Positions 1 through 7,212 of a DNA stretch of 11,437 nt are shown piece after piece (position 1 is the first letter of the stretch; each line of letters begins with the position of its first letter). The notes beneath the pieces are model-generated. The model did not search any database. It saw only the letters and a program-made list of their open reading frames with translations, and had not been told where the DNA came from. Source of the stretch: CAYFJO01 sp964343305. GTDB taxonomy: Bacteria; Planctomycetota; Planctomycetia; Pirellulales; Pirellulaceae. The translations under genes and the position numbers were made by a program. The stretch is from assembly GCA_964343305.1 (NCBI GenBank), contig CAYFJO010000351.1, positions 1-11,437 on the forward strand, given 5' to 3'.

Positions 1-1
1 A

Positions 2-1402
2 TCCCGCCGCACGTTTCTCAAATCGGCCGCAGCCAGCGCCGCGTTTTCGACCTTTACGATCGCCGGAACCAAGTCATCCGGCAAAGTGCTTGGGGCCAAC
101 GACGTGATCCGCATCGGCGTCGCCGGATTGAATGGCCGCGGCAGTGCTCACATCAACGCCTTCGCCGGTCGCAAGGACGCGCAAGTGACCTACATTATCG
201 ATCCGGACCAGCGGTTGTTCGACGGTCGCATCAAACAAGTCGAAGCACGCGGCGGCAACAAGCCCAAGGCGGTGCAGGACATCCGCACGGCGCTGGACGA
301 CAAAGAGTTGGACGTGATCACCGTCGCCACGCCGAACCACTGGCATTCGTTGATCGGCATCTGGGCGTGCGAGGCCGGCAAAGACGCCTACGTCGAAAAA
401 CCGTGCAGCCACAACATTCACGAAAGCCGCATCCTGGCCGATACCGCTCGCAAACACGGGCGGATCGTCCAACATGGCACCCAGCGGCGAACCGGCGACA
501 CGGTCAACAAGGCCAAAGAAATCGCCGGCGGCGGCCAAGGTCTGCTGACGCACGTCCGCGTCAAGTTTTTCGGCCGCCGCAACAGCATTGGTCTGAAGAA
601 GCCGCAAGATCCGCCAACCGAATTGGACTACAACTTGTGGCTAGGCCCCGCGCCGCTGCAAGCGTTCCACAGCAACCTGGTCCATTACAACTGGCACTGG
701 TTCTGGGATTTCGGCGGCGGCGAGATGGCGAACAACGGCGTTCATTTCCTCGACCTGGCCCGCTGGATGATTCCCAACGCGACGTTGCCCAACCGCGTCT
801 TCAGCATCGGCGGACGTTTCGGCTACAAAGATCAAGCTCAAACGCCCAACACGCAAATCGCCGTGTACGACTATGGCGAGACGATTTTGACATGCGAGAT
901 TCGCAACCTGATCAAGAAGGGCGAGTACGGCATCACGACTCACTTTGACGAAAACATCAAAGCCGAAGCCGTCAAGGTGCGAGGCCACAAGGGCGTCAAA
1001 CATCCACTGTCCGACCGCGGTCCCGGCGGCGACATCTTCGGCAACTTCCTGCACGCCGTGCGAACTCGCAAGTCTGAGGACCTCGACGCCCACATCCTGG
1101 AAGGACATTACTCGACGGCTCTGTGCCACTTGGCGAATATTTCGTACCGGCTCGGCGAGGAAAAACCGTTCTCCGAAAAGACCAAGTCGCTCGGCGACGA
1201 CAAAGAGATCCCCGAGCTGTTCGAAAAGATGCGCGACCATCTGAAAGACAACGACGTAAAGCTTGACGAGTCGACCTATCGCGTCGGCCGCATGTTGCGA
1301 CTGGACGTAGACAAGGAAGAATTCATCGACGACGACGAAGCCAACGCGCTGCTAACACGACAGTACCGGGCCCCGTTCACCGTTCCGGACAAAGTTTCGT
1401 AG
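2..1402 (+). CDS. Gfo/Idh/MocA family oxidoreductase, Tat-exported (5' end outside window)
   Basis: A probable NAD(P)-dependent sugar dehydrogenase or related enzyme of the Gfo/Idh/MocA family. The frame is open from base 2, so the start codon lies before the window; 466 residues are visible. The first residues, SRRTFLK followed by an Ala/Ser-rich stretch, match a twin-arginine (Tat) signal, so the enzyme is probably folded in the cytoplasm and exported. Next comes a Rossmann fold (IRIGVAGLNGRG, visible residues 36-47). EKP, with the lysine typical of the family's active site, is at visible residues 132-134. The substrate-domain motif GGGEMANNGVHFLDLARW follows at about 238-255. The protein ends in an acidic tail. 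Many planctomycete paralogues carry such Tat signals; the substrate cannot be read from sequence. It lies 108 bases before a sulfatase on the same strand, which suggests a shared role in glycan use. The internal GTG at 86 is not the true start, because it would cut off the Tat signal. Confidence 0.93.
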   Translation, partial: SRRTFLKSAAASAAFSTFTIAGTKSSGKVLGANDVIRIGVAGLNGRGSAHINAFAGRKDAQVTYIIDPDQRLFDGRIKQVEARGGNKPKAVQDIRTALDDKELDVITVATPNHWHSLIGIWACEAGKDAYVEKPCSHNIHESRILADTARKHGRIVQHGTQRRTGDTVNKAKEIAGGGQGLLTHVRVKFFGRRNSIGLKKPQDPPTELDYNLWLGPAPLQAFHSNLVHYNWHWFWDFGGGEMANNGVHFLDLARWMIPNATLPNRVFSIGGRFGYKDQAQTPNTQIAVYDYGETILTCEIRNLIKKGEYGITTHFDENIKAEAVKVRGHKGVKHPLSDRGPGGDIFGNFLHAVRTRKSEDLDAHILEGHYSTALCHLANISYRLGEEKPFSEKTKSLGDDKEIPELFEKMRDHLKDNDVKLDESTYRVGRMLRLDVDKEEFIDDDEANALLTRQYRAPFTVPDKVS

Positions 1403-1412
1403 CGCTATTTTC

Positions 1413-1481
1413 GTGTGCCACTGGCTCTGCCAGTGTTTCGTAATGTTCTCGAACTCAACACTGGCAAAGCCAGTGGCACAC
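1413..1481. repeat. REP-like double-hairpin inverted repeat
   Basis: Two 25-base arms (1413-1437 and 1457-1481) are inverted copies of each other with one mismatch, separated by 19 bases. Each arm is itself a small perfect hairpin: CACTGGC, a 3-base loop (TCT in the first arm, AAA in the second), then GCCAGTG (1419-1435 and 1459-1475). This nested layout is like repetitive extragenic palindromes of the REP/BIME kind. It lies between the oxidoreductase and the first sulfatase. No T-run follows either arm, so it is not a classic intrinsic terminator. My recollection that similar palindromes are scattered through planctomycete genomes is unchecked. Confidence 0.8.
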
Positions 1482-1510
1482 CGCACGACGCAATCCGACA
1501 GAACATTCCC

Positions 1511-3001
1511 ATGAAGTTGTACCTGCTCACTATCGCTCATATTCTCGTCGTCACCATTCTCACGATCGGCGCGGAACGACCGAACTTTCTGCTCATTGTC
1601 TCGGAAGACAACGGTCCCGAGCTGGGTTGCTACGGCGATCCCTACGGACGGACACCGAATCTCGATCGACTGGCAGCAGAAGGCGTTCGATTCGAAAACG
1701 CCTTCGTTCCATACTCGGTCTGTTCACCTTCGCGAGCTGCGTTTCTGACCGGCATGTATCCGCACCAAAACGGACAGATCGGTTTGGCGACACACAAATT
1801 TGCCATGTATCACGAAGACACGCCGAATGTCGTCACGCTGTTGAAATCGGCCGGATACCATACGGGGCTGATCGGCAAGTTGCACGTCAACCCCGAGAGT
1901 GCGTTCCCATTCGACTACCGCGCGATTCCCAGCGCCAATTTCAATCGCAAGCAATCAGTGGTTGACTATGCCAATGCCGCCGCGAAGTTTTTTGCCTCGG
2001 CCGGTGGCAAACCATTTTTTCTATCTGTGAATTTCCCAGACGCGCATCTACCGTTTTTGAAGAAGGCAAACGGGCGCCCAGCAAAGCCACTGTCGGCCGA
2101 CGACGTGAAACCGATGCCGTGGGTCGGCGTCAATTCGCCGCGCATTCGTGAGCAGGTGGCCAACTATTACAACTGTCTTGCGCGGTTGGACGATGGCGTC
2201 GCGCTTTTGCTCGCTGAAGTCAAAAAAGCCGGCCACAGCAACAATACACTGGTCATCTACATTGGCGATCACGGTGCCCAATTCCCGCGCGGAAAGGGAA
2301 CTGTCTATGAAGGAGCGCTGCGAGTGCCATTGATCGTGCGTTGGCCAGGAGAGGCCAAGGCAGGCGTCGTTCGAAAGGAGCTTGTTTCGACGGTCGACAT
2401 TCTTCCCACGATCTTAGCGGCGGCGGGTGTCAAGCAAGATCTTCCTGGACTTGCACTTCAACCGCTGGTCGCGGACAAACCGGCCGACTCATGGCGGCAA
2501 TACAGTTTCGGGTTCACAACCGGTTCGTTTCCCCGCGCCTGTTTCGTCCAACATTCGATCCGCGACGCGCGCCACAAGTTGATCTCCAGTCCGCGACCGG
2601 GGACGTACAATCTTGACTCCGGTACGTATCTCGACGAGGACCATCAGCACTTCGTGATCTCGGGCGCGACGGCCGAAGAACAAGCGGCCGCTCCGAAACA
2701 CGTGCAAGCCGCCTTCCGGCGCTGGTCCAAACCGCCGCGTTACGAACTGTACGACCTCGAAAACGATCCGCACGAATGGCACAACCTGGCCGAAAGTTCC
2801 GAACACGCCGAGGTGAAATTGCGTTTGATCAAAGCACTCACGCAGTGGCAAACCGAAACCCGAGATCCGTTCATCGTGCAAAAACACGTCGATGACTTCG
2901 TTGAGGAACAATTGGCCAATCGCGACCTTGGCTATCGCCGACGAAAAGATTTCCGCTGGTCTTACCTTGACGTTTTTTCCAAGTGGCGCGAACAACCATG
3001 A
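1511..3001 (+). CDS. Exported sulfatase, N-sulfoglucosamine sulfohydrolase-like (heparan N-sulfatase type)
   Basis: Formylglycine-dependent sulfatase of 496 residues. A signal peptide is visible (MKLYLLTIAHILVVTILTIG), so it acts outside the cytoplasm. The sulfatase signature is CSPSRAAFLTG, with the cysteine converted to formylglycine at residue 71. Likely metal-binding and catalytic residues are E32-D33, K123, H125, H179, D253-H254 and K262. The details CSPSR followed by HQNG, GLIGKLHVNPES followed by PFDY, and the C-terminal QWQTETRDPF closely resemble human SGSH, so the likely substrate is an N-sulfated glucosamine or a similar sulfated sugar. Specificity is inferred. ATG at 1511 is chosen because the signal peptide starts there; an upstream in-frame GTG at 1415 lies inside the hairpin repeat and would bury the signal. 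No clear Shine-Dalgarno is seen. A second sulfatase of another class follows 125 bases downstream. Confidence 0.93.
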   Translation: MKLYLLTIAHILVVTILTIGAERPNFLLIVSEDNGPELGCYGDPYGRTPNLDRLAAEGVRFENAFVPYSVCSPSRAAFLTGMYPHQNGQIGLATHKFAMYHEDTPNVVTLLKSAGYHTGLIGKLHVNPESAFPFDYRAIPSANFNRKQSVVDYANAAAKFFASAGGKPFFLSVNFPDAHLPFLKKANGRPAKPLSADDVKPMPWVGVNSPRIREQVANYYNCLARLDDGVALLLAEVKKAGHSNNTLVIYIGDHGAQFPRGKGTVYEGALRVPLIVRWPGEAKAGVVRKELVSTVDILPTILAAAGVKQDLPGLALQPLVADKPADSWRQYSFGFTTGSFPRACFVQHSIRDARHKLISSPRPGTYNLDSGTYLDEDHQHFVISGATAEEQAAAPKHVQAAFRRWSKPPRYELYDLENDPHEWHNLAESSEHAEVKLRLIKALTQWQTETRDPFIVQKHVDDFVEEQLANRDLGYRRRKDFRWSYLDVFSKWREQP

Positions 3002-3024
3002 ATAATTCCTTGCACGCGATTTGA

Positions 3025-3080
3025 ACAGAAGGAAACAGAGTGAGCAGAGCAAAACCTCCGTTTCCTGTGTTTCCTTCTGT
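3025..3080. repeat. Inverted repeat between the two sulfatase genes
   Basis: Arm ACAGAAGGAAACAGAG (3025-3040) pairs with CTGTGTTTCCTTCTGT (3065-3080) with one mismatch over 16 bases, leaving a 24-base loop. A second partial match, CTCCGTTTCC (3056-3065), can pair with GGAAACAGAG (3031-3040) with one mismatch, so two alternative stems are possible. The spacer between the genes is otherwise featureless. There is no T-run after it, so a role as terminator is doubtful; a dispersed repeat or an mRNA-stabilising hairpin is more likely. Confidence 0.6.
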
Positions 3081-3126
3081 GCAATAAGTGAGCATCGTCA
3101 CCCTAAAACAAATCTGGATTGTCAAC

Positions 3127-4548
3127 ATGAAATCAGCCACCTTTGTCTTTGTTTGCCTGTTCTTTCTTTCGTCGACCGGAGCCGCGGAACGGCGATACAA
3201 CGTCCTGTTCATCATCTCCGACGATTTGACTTCGACCGCCCTGTCGTGCTACGGCAACAAGGTCTGCTCGACGCCCAACATCGATCGCATCGCCGATCGC
3301 GGGACGCGGTTTACGCGGGCGTATTGCCAAGGCACGTACTGCGGCCCTTCGCGAGCGTCGTTCATGTCGGGCTACTATCCGCACGCGACCGGCGTTCTGG
3401 GTTACAAAAGCCCGCGGCCGGCGATCGGCGATCGAGCGACCTGGGCCGAGCATTTCAAGAACGCGGGTTACTATTCGGCACGCGTCAGCAAGATCTATCA
3501 TATGGGCGTCCCGGGCGGCATCGAGCAAGGCGGCGACGGTGCGGACGACCCGCGTTCGTGGACCGAGCGGTTCAACAGCAAAGGCCCTGAATGGAAAGCA
3601 CCCGGCGACGGCGAAACGCTCGAAGGCAACCCCGACGGTAAAAAACCCGTGGTTGGCGGCAACACGTTCGTCGTGGTCGAAGCAGACGGCGACGACCTGG
3701 TCCACTCCGACGGCAAGACCGCCGCGAAGGCCTGCGAGTTGATCGCCCAGCACAAAGACAAACCGTTTTTTCTGGGCGTCGGTTTCGTTCGCCCGCACGT
3801 GCCGTTCGTCTCACCGAGGCCGTATTACGAGCCGTTTCTTCCGTACAGCAAGATGACATTGCCTGAAAAGATTGAAGGCGATTGGGACGACATTCCCAAG
3901 GCGGGCATCAATTACAAGACGAGCGTCAACATGAAAATGGACATCCGCCGTCAAAAGAAAGCCGTCGGCGGTTACTACGCGTCGGTCGCGTTCATGGACC
4001 GCCAAGTGGGCAAGGTGCTTGACGCACTCGAACAGGCTGGTTTGAACGACAATACGATTGTCATCTTTACAAGCGACCACGGCTACCATCTTGGCGAACA
4101 TGATTTTTGGGCCAAGGTCAGCTTGCGCGACGAATCGGCCCAAGTGCCGTTGATCATCAGCGTGCCAGGCAAGACTCCCGCAGTTTGCAATTCGTTTACT
4201 GAGTTGCTCGATCTGTATCCGACGATTTCGAAACTCTGCGGACTCGACATCCCGGATCGTTTGCAGGGCAAAGACATTTCGCAAATGCTCGATGATCCGT
4301 CACACGAAGTGCGAGATGCTGCGTTTAGTGTCGCACCGGCGCGTCAGGGATTTCTGTTGCGTGAAGACAAATGGGCCTACATTCAATACCGAGAAAACGC
4401 ATCGGCGGGCATTGAACTATTCGACATGGAAAAGGATCCCAAGCAGTACACGAACTTGGCGAAGGTGCCAGAATACCAACGTGTCGTCGAACAGTTCAAG
4501 AAGAAACTCGCAGACAAGCTAATCGAGGTTCGAAACAACGATATATAG
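3127..4548 (+). CDS. Exported sulfatase, iduronate-2-sulfatase-like
   Basis: Formylglycine-dependent sulfatase of 473 residues with a signal peptide (about residues 1-20, ending TGAA), hence periplasmic or secreted. The signature is CGPSRASFMSG, with the formylglycine cysteine at residue 72. Likely metal-binding and catalytic residues are D32-D33, K122, H125, H224, D317-H318 and K330. The blocks FFLGVGFVRPHVPF, TSDHGYHLGEHDFWAK and the C-terminal LFDMEKDPKQYTNLAK follow the layout of human IDS and its many planctomycete relatives, so a 2-O-sulfated uronic acid or similar residue is a plausible substrate; this is inference. ATG at 3127 is preferred over GTG at 3088 because the signal peptide starts there. 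No convincing Shine-Dalgarno precedes it. With the upstream N-sulfatase-like gene it forms a pair suited to a glycosaminoglycan-like or algal sulfated polymer. Confidence 0.93.
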   Translation: MKSATFVFVCLFFLSSTGAAERRYNVLFIISDDLTSTALSCYGNKVCSTPNIDRIADRGTRFTRAYCQGTYCGPSRASFMSGYYPHATGVLGYKSPRPAIGDRATWAEHFKNAGYYSARVSKIYHMGVPGGIEQGGDGADDPRSWTERFNSKGPEWKAPGDGETLEGNPDGKKPVVGGNTFVVVEADGDDLVHSDGKTAAKACELIAQHKDKPFFLGVGFVRPHVPFVSPRPYYEPFLPYSKMTLPEKIEGDWDDIPKAGINYKTSVNMKMDIRRQKKAVGGYYASVAFMDRQVGKVLDALEQAGLNDNTIVIFTSDHGYHLGEHDFWAKVSLRDESAQVPLIISVPGKTPAVCNSFTELLDLYPTISKLCGLDIPDRLQGKDISQMLDDPSHEVRDAAFSVAPARQGFLLREDKWAYIQYRENASAGIELFDMEKDPKQYTNLAKVPEYQRVVEQFKKKLADKLIEVRNNDI

Positions 4549-4736
4549 TGCAAAGCGTCGCTCGATATTCGTCGACCACGATACGATCTAAATCGTGCCA
4601 ATAGTCTTTGTGGTCGAGGGAATCGAGAAATCGAAGGACATTTATTTTGGGCGGGCCGGCTACAGCTGTTGAGATTTCAATAGACACAATTGGAAATCGA
4701 TACCAGACGGTTTGGCCTACAACTGGAGTCATTTAG

Positions 4737-6023
4737 ATGTCACACACATTTGACGATCCATTCATCGGTAAGATCGCGAACAAACTCAAATGTCTTGTTG
4801 AATTCGTTGAGAAGGAACCGGCGAGGAAAATCCTTCAGGTCGACAAGAACCCGATGAGTAGAGACTGCTTGTCGCTGGCAAGGCGTCTTTTGAACGCTCT
4901 TGAACGATTTGACAAGCAAACGGAAGAGCTTTTGTACGTAGGTCTCATGGGGCATTACTCATCGGGTAAATCAAGTACTATTAATTCGCTCTTAGATCTC
5001 TGGGGAAAGAAGACACTCAGACGCCGCACCAAAAACAATCCGACTAGAGATCCAGCCTGCCTTCTCACTTCGCCATCAAATGATCACAAATGGATCAAAC
5101 CGTTGGATTAAGGTGGTGAACTCCAAATCAGTTGTCAGTTGATCGAATCGGAATTCTTAGATCGGCTGGTTTTGGTTGACACGCCCGGCTCTGGGGATGA
5201 ACACGTGAACAATGAACTCGTTCGCGACCTATTGCCATTGTGTGATCTATTACTCTACTTTTTTCAGGCAACGAACCCAGGCGATGAGGACGAATATAAA
5301 CTGCTGCGAAAAAAACAGGAATATTGCCAGACATCCCCTGTCATTTTGTGATGACACGTTTCGACGAATTCTATCGAAAAGATAAAGAGGAGAGTCATCT
5401 GAGAGACGATCAAGGTAATTTCATCATTAACGAAGGAATTCGAAGCGAGGAGTTGCAAGAGATTCAATTCGCTTTGCGACGACGTTCGAACTTCGGCAGA
5501 AAGCGGATTACGAAAACACGTTCAAAAGTACATCGAAACCGTGCTTGAGATGAAGAAGAAACTCAAGATCCAACTATCGAATAATCGCACGGAGAAACAT
5601 TGGATTCGCACCCAAAAACTAACCGGTTGGGCGGGACTTGTGGCGATTGTGGCCTTGGTGATTTCTTTGTGCGTGAATTTCTCAATGAAAATCGAGGACC
5701 CAAACTCGACTAGTGCTAGGCTGATAATTGAAATTGCAAGTACAACAATTGCCGCGCTTCTTTCTGTGATTTACGGCATTATTAAAGATCAGACGCCCTC
5801 GGACATTATTGACGAAGACCGCAGACTGATCGGTGATTTCAGCGCGGAACTTGGCCGAGAACAGTCTGAATTTAAAGAGTTGATCGAAAAAGCCAATCCT
5901 AAAGAGAGGGGCGACGACAACTATTGGGACGTTGGCAACTACTGGGTTCGCTCCGAATTGTCTGAGCCGATTTTGCAGGCCGCGAAAAATTGGACAATTG
6001 GCTTTTGGAATAAAATGGCATAA
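4737..6023 (+). pseudogene. Dynamin-like P-loop GTPase with C-terminal membrane segments, broken
   Basis: Remains of a large GTPase spread over shifted frames. Bases 4737-5111 encode the start and the P-loop GHYSSGKSS (residues 72-80), then stop at TAA 5109-5111. The same frame reopens and gives the G3 motif VDTPGSGD (DTPG at 5178-5189) until TGA 5349-5351. The next frame, from about 5324, reads LPDIPCHFVMTRFDEFYRKD, with TRFDE as a G4-like motif. From about 5461 a third frame reads FATTFELRQKADYENTF. From about 5526 the original frame resumes as KYIETVLEMKKKL and runs to 6023, with two hydrophobic segments (about 5628-5684 and 5721-5783). Three one-base losses plus one nonsense change explain this. 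The start has a good GGAG at 4725-4728, eight bases upstream. Base composition is lower in GC than its neighbours (26 of 60 at 5701-5760, against 41 of 60 at 3601-3660). Dynamin-like proteins act on membranes; the exact role is unknown. Sequencing error in short homopolymers is the main alternative. Confidence 0.8.
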
Positions 6024-6060
6024 AAAACGCACGCAAAAAATCTGGTCCTTACGTGCGTTT
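6022..6060 (-). terminator. Intrinsic terminator of the coiled-coil gene
   Basis: A perfect nine-base stem, AAACGCACG (6025-6033) with CGTGCGTTT (6052-6060), encloses an 18-base loop. Read on the minus strand, the stem ends in a run of six T (complement of 6022-6027), which is the classic form. It lies 28 bases after the stop codon of the minus-strand gene at 6089. It directly abuts the end of the GTPase relic, so it may also limit read-through from that side, though its plus-strand T-run is short. Confidence 0.7.
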
Positions 6061-6088
6061 GTGATTGGTAATTGAGCGTAGGCCTGGG

Positions 6089-6778
6089 CTACTTCTTCTT
6101 TTTCGCTTCTTCAGCGCGTTTTTGAGCTTCGCGTTTCTTCTGAGCTTCTTTGTAAGCCGCTGCCCGTTTCGCTTCCCAGGCTTTGCGTTTGGCTTCGATT
6201 TCCGCTTTGCGTCGTTCGACGATCTTGCGTTGATCCGCAGACAACGATTGCACGGCATCTTCATCGAATATCATGCGAAGAGTTTCCGATTCCTTTCGCA
6301 GTTCCTGGCCACGCTCGAAAAGCTTCTTCTGCTCATCGTAGTTGGCCTTGAGGCCATCTTGCAGACGCTTTTGCAAGGCTTCGATGTGCGACAGTTGCCG
6401 TTCATCAAGATCCAAATCCCAATACAAACGCGGCAAGCTGTGAAGTCGTCGTGAGAGAGCACTTGCGGCAGCGCGTTTCTTTTGCTCTTCCTCGAGTTTC
6501 TTCTTGGCTTCGGCTCGCTTCTTCTCCAACTCCTCCTGTCGCTTTTTCAAAGCCGCAGCTCGCTCGGCATCCTCTTTCTTCTTAGCATCCGCCTGGGCTC
6601 GCGATTTTTCCTTCTGAGCCTCCGCCGCCTTCCGCTTTGCATCGGCCTGCTTCTTCGCGTCCTCTTGTTCTTTAACCGTTGGCTTTTTCGTGTCACGCTT
6701 CTTGTCACCAGCCTGCGAATTCACGGCACACGTCAAAGCCAACGCACACACCAAAACCAATTGACTCACACTTTTCAT
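6089..6778 (-). CDS. Exported Lys/Glu/Ala-rich coiled-coil protein
   Basis: A 229-residue protein that I cannot assign to a named family. Residues 1-23 form a signal peptide with a likely cleavage after SQA, so the protein is exported. Residues 24-110 are almost only K, E, A, R, Q and D, a long charged helix or coiled coil. A more complex middle section (107-190) contains LDLDERQLSHIEALQKRL (122-139) and LSADQRKIVERR (179-190), which resemble the LTxxQ motifs of small periplasmic Spy/CpxP-like proteins; that link is tentative. The end is again charged and closes with four lysines. The start is well supported: AAGGAG (complement of 6785-6790) lies six bases before the ATG, a promoter is seen upstream, and a terminator follows. 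It stands alone between two decayed genes, so its own signals are consistent with it being a functional single-gene unit. A structural or chaperone role in the periplasm is possible. Confidence 0.8.
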   Translation of the reverse strand: MKSVSQLVLVCALALTCAVNSQAGDKKRDTKKPTVKEQEDAKKQADAKRKAAEAQKEKSRAQADAKKKEDAERAAALKKRQEELEKKRAEAKKKLEEEQKKRAAASALSRRLHSLPRLYWDLDLDERQLSHIEALQKRLQDGLKANYDEQKKLFERGQELRKESETLRMIFDEDAVQSLSADQRKIVERRKAEIEAKRKAWEAKRAAAYKEAQKKREAQKRAEEAKKKK

Positions 6779-6854
6779 TAGAAACTCCTTGTGAAATTAG
6801 GTGGGAGGCCGCCTCTGCGAATCAATAGGAACGGCCTGATCGGGAAGGAGTGTG

Positions 6855-6883
6855 ATTCTATCCTGACATGACTGCCAAGGCAA
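6855..6883 (-). promoter_or_regulatory. Sigma-70-type promoter for the coiled-coil gene
   Basis: On the minus strand, TTGCCT (complement of 6878-6883, four of six consensus bases) is followed after exactly 17 bases by TAGAAT (complement of 6855-6860, five of six). This predicts a transcript start near 6848 and a leader of about 70 bases before the ATG at 6778. It is a sequence match only. Confidence 0.5.
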
Positions 6884-6968
6884 TTCTTCGCTCGACGGTC
6901 CAGCAGAAGAGGAAGCTGATTGGGCTGCCGAATCATTGGATGGTGAACAACGTGCTTCAGGACGTCTT

Positions 6969-6999
6969 CAGCGGTGTATCGGCGGAGAACACACCGCTG
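6969..6999. repeat. Nine-base-pair hairpin
   Basis: CAGCGGTGT (6969-6977) pairs perfectly with ACACCGCTG (6991-6999) around a 13-base loop. No T-run follows on either strand. Function is unknown; it could be a dispersed palindrome or a chance structure in a decayed region. Confidence 0.45.
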
Positions 7000-7212
7000 C
7001 GAGTTTGCAGAAATCCTTAGCTGCGTCGATCGATGCAACCTCGGTCACGAAGCAAATCTCTCAAGCCACGCCATGATGTTCATGTCAGCGCCGATCTGGC
7101 AGGAGTTAAGATGACCGTTGACGGCTGGAGTGGCGACAGCTCGTGCAATAAAACACCGAAAGTCCTGCCAGACGGTACTGCTCTCTCCCACTGTCCCCGC
7201 GAAGCGATACTC

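Larger units (their letters stand above)
6779..7212. other. Spacer between coiled-coil gene and esterase relic, no confident gene
   Basis: Apart from the minus-strand promoter and Shine-Dalgarno, I find no gene I can support in this stretch. A plus-strand 50-codon frame at 6868-7020 has no ribosome binding site at a suitable distance and no recognisable product. The frame of the esterase relic is open upstream to 7033 but has no signal or family similarity there. One perfect hairpin is present at 6969-6999. The region may hold further remains of the degraded genes on either side. Confidence 0.5.

Noticed and set aside
641..1240. 199-codon minus-strand frame
   Set aside because: It is antisense to a clearly recognised oxidoreductase in GC-rich DNA and has no motif of its own.
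1413..1481. CRISPR array
   Set aside because: There are only two copies, they are inverted rather than direct, each is self-complementary, and no cas genes are present.
1415..1510. N-terminal extension of the first sulfatase from an in-frame GTG
   Set aside because: It lies within the inverted repeat and would place 32 residues ahead of a clear signal peptide.
3088..3126. Upstream GTG start for the second sulfatase
   Set aside because: The signal peptide begins at the ATG at 3127, and no ribosome binding site supports the GTG.
3133..3798. 221-codon minus-strand frame
   Set aside because: It lies opposite the second sulfatase, whose motifs are intact; it is a composition artefact.
4577..4597. 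Hairpin CACGAT/ATCGTG as a terminator after the second sulfatase
   Set aside because: The stem is six AT-containing pairs, there is no T-run, and alternative short pairings are equally good.
6868..7020. 50-codon plus-strand frame as a small gene
   Set aside because: There is no suitably spaced Shine-Dalgarno, no recognisable product, and its start lies beside the minus-strand promoter.
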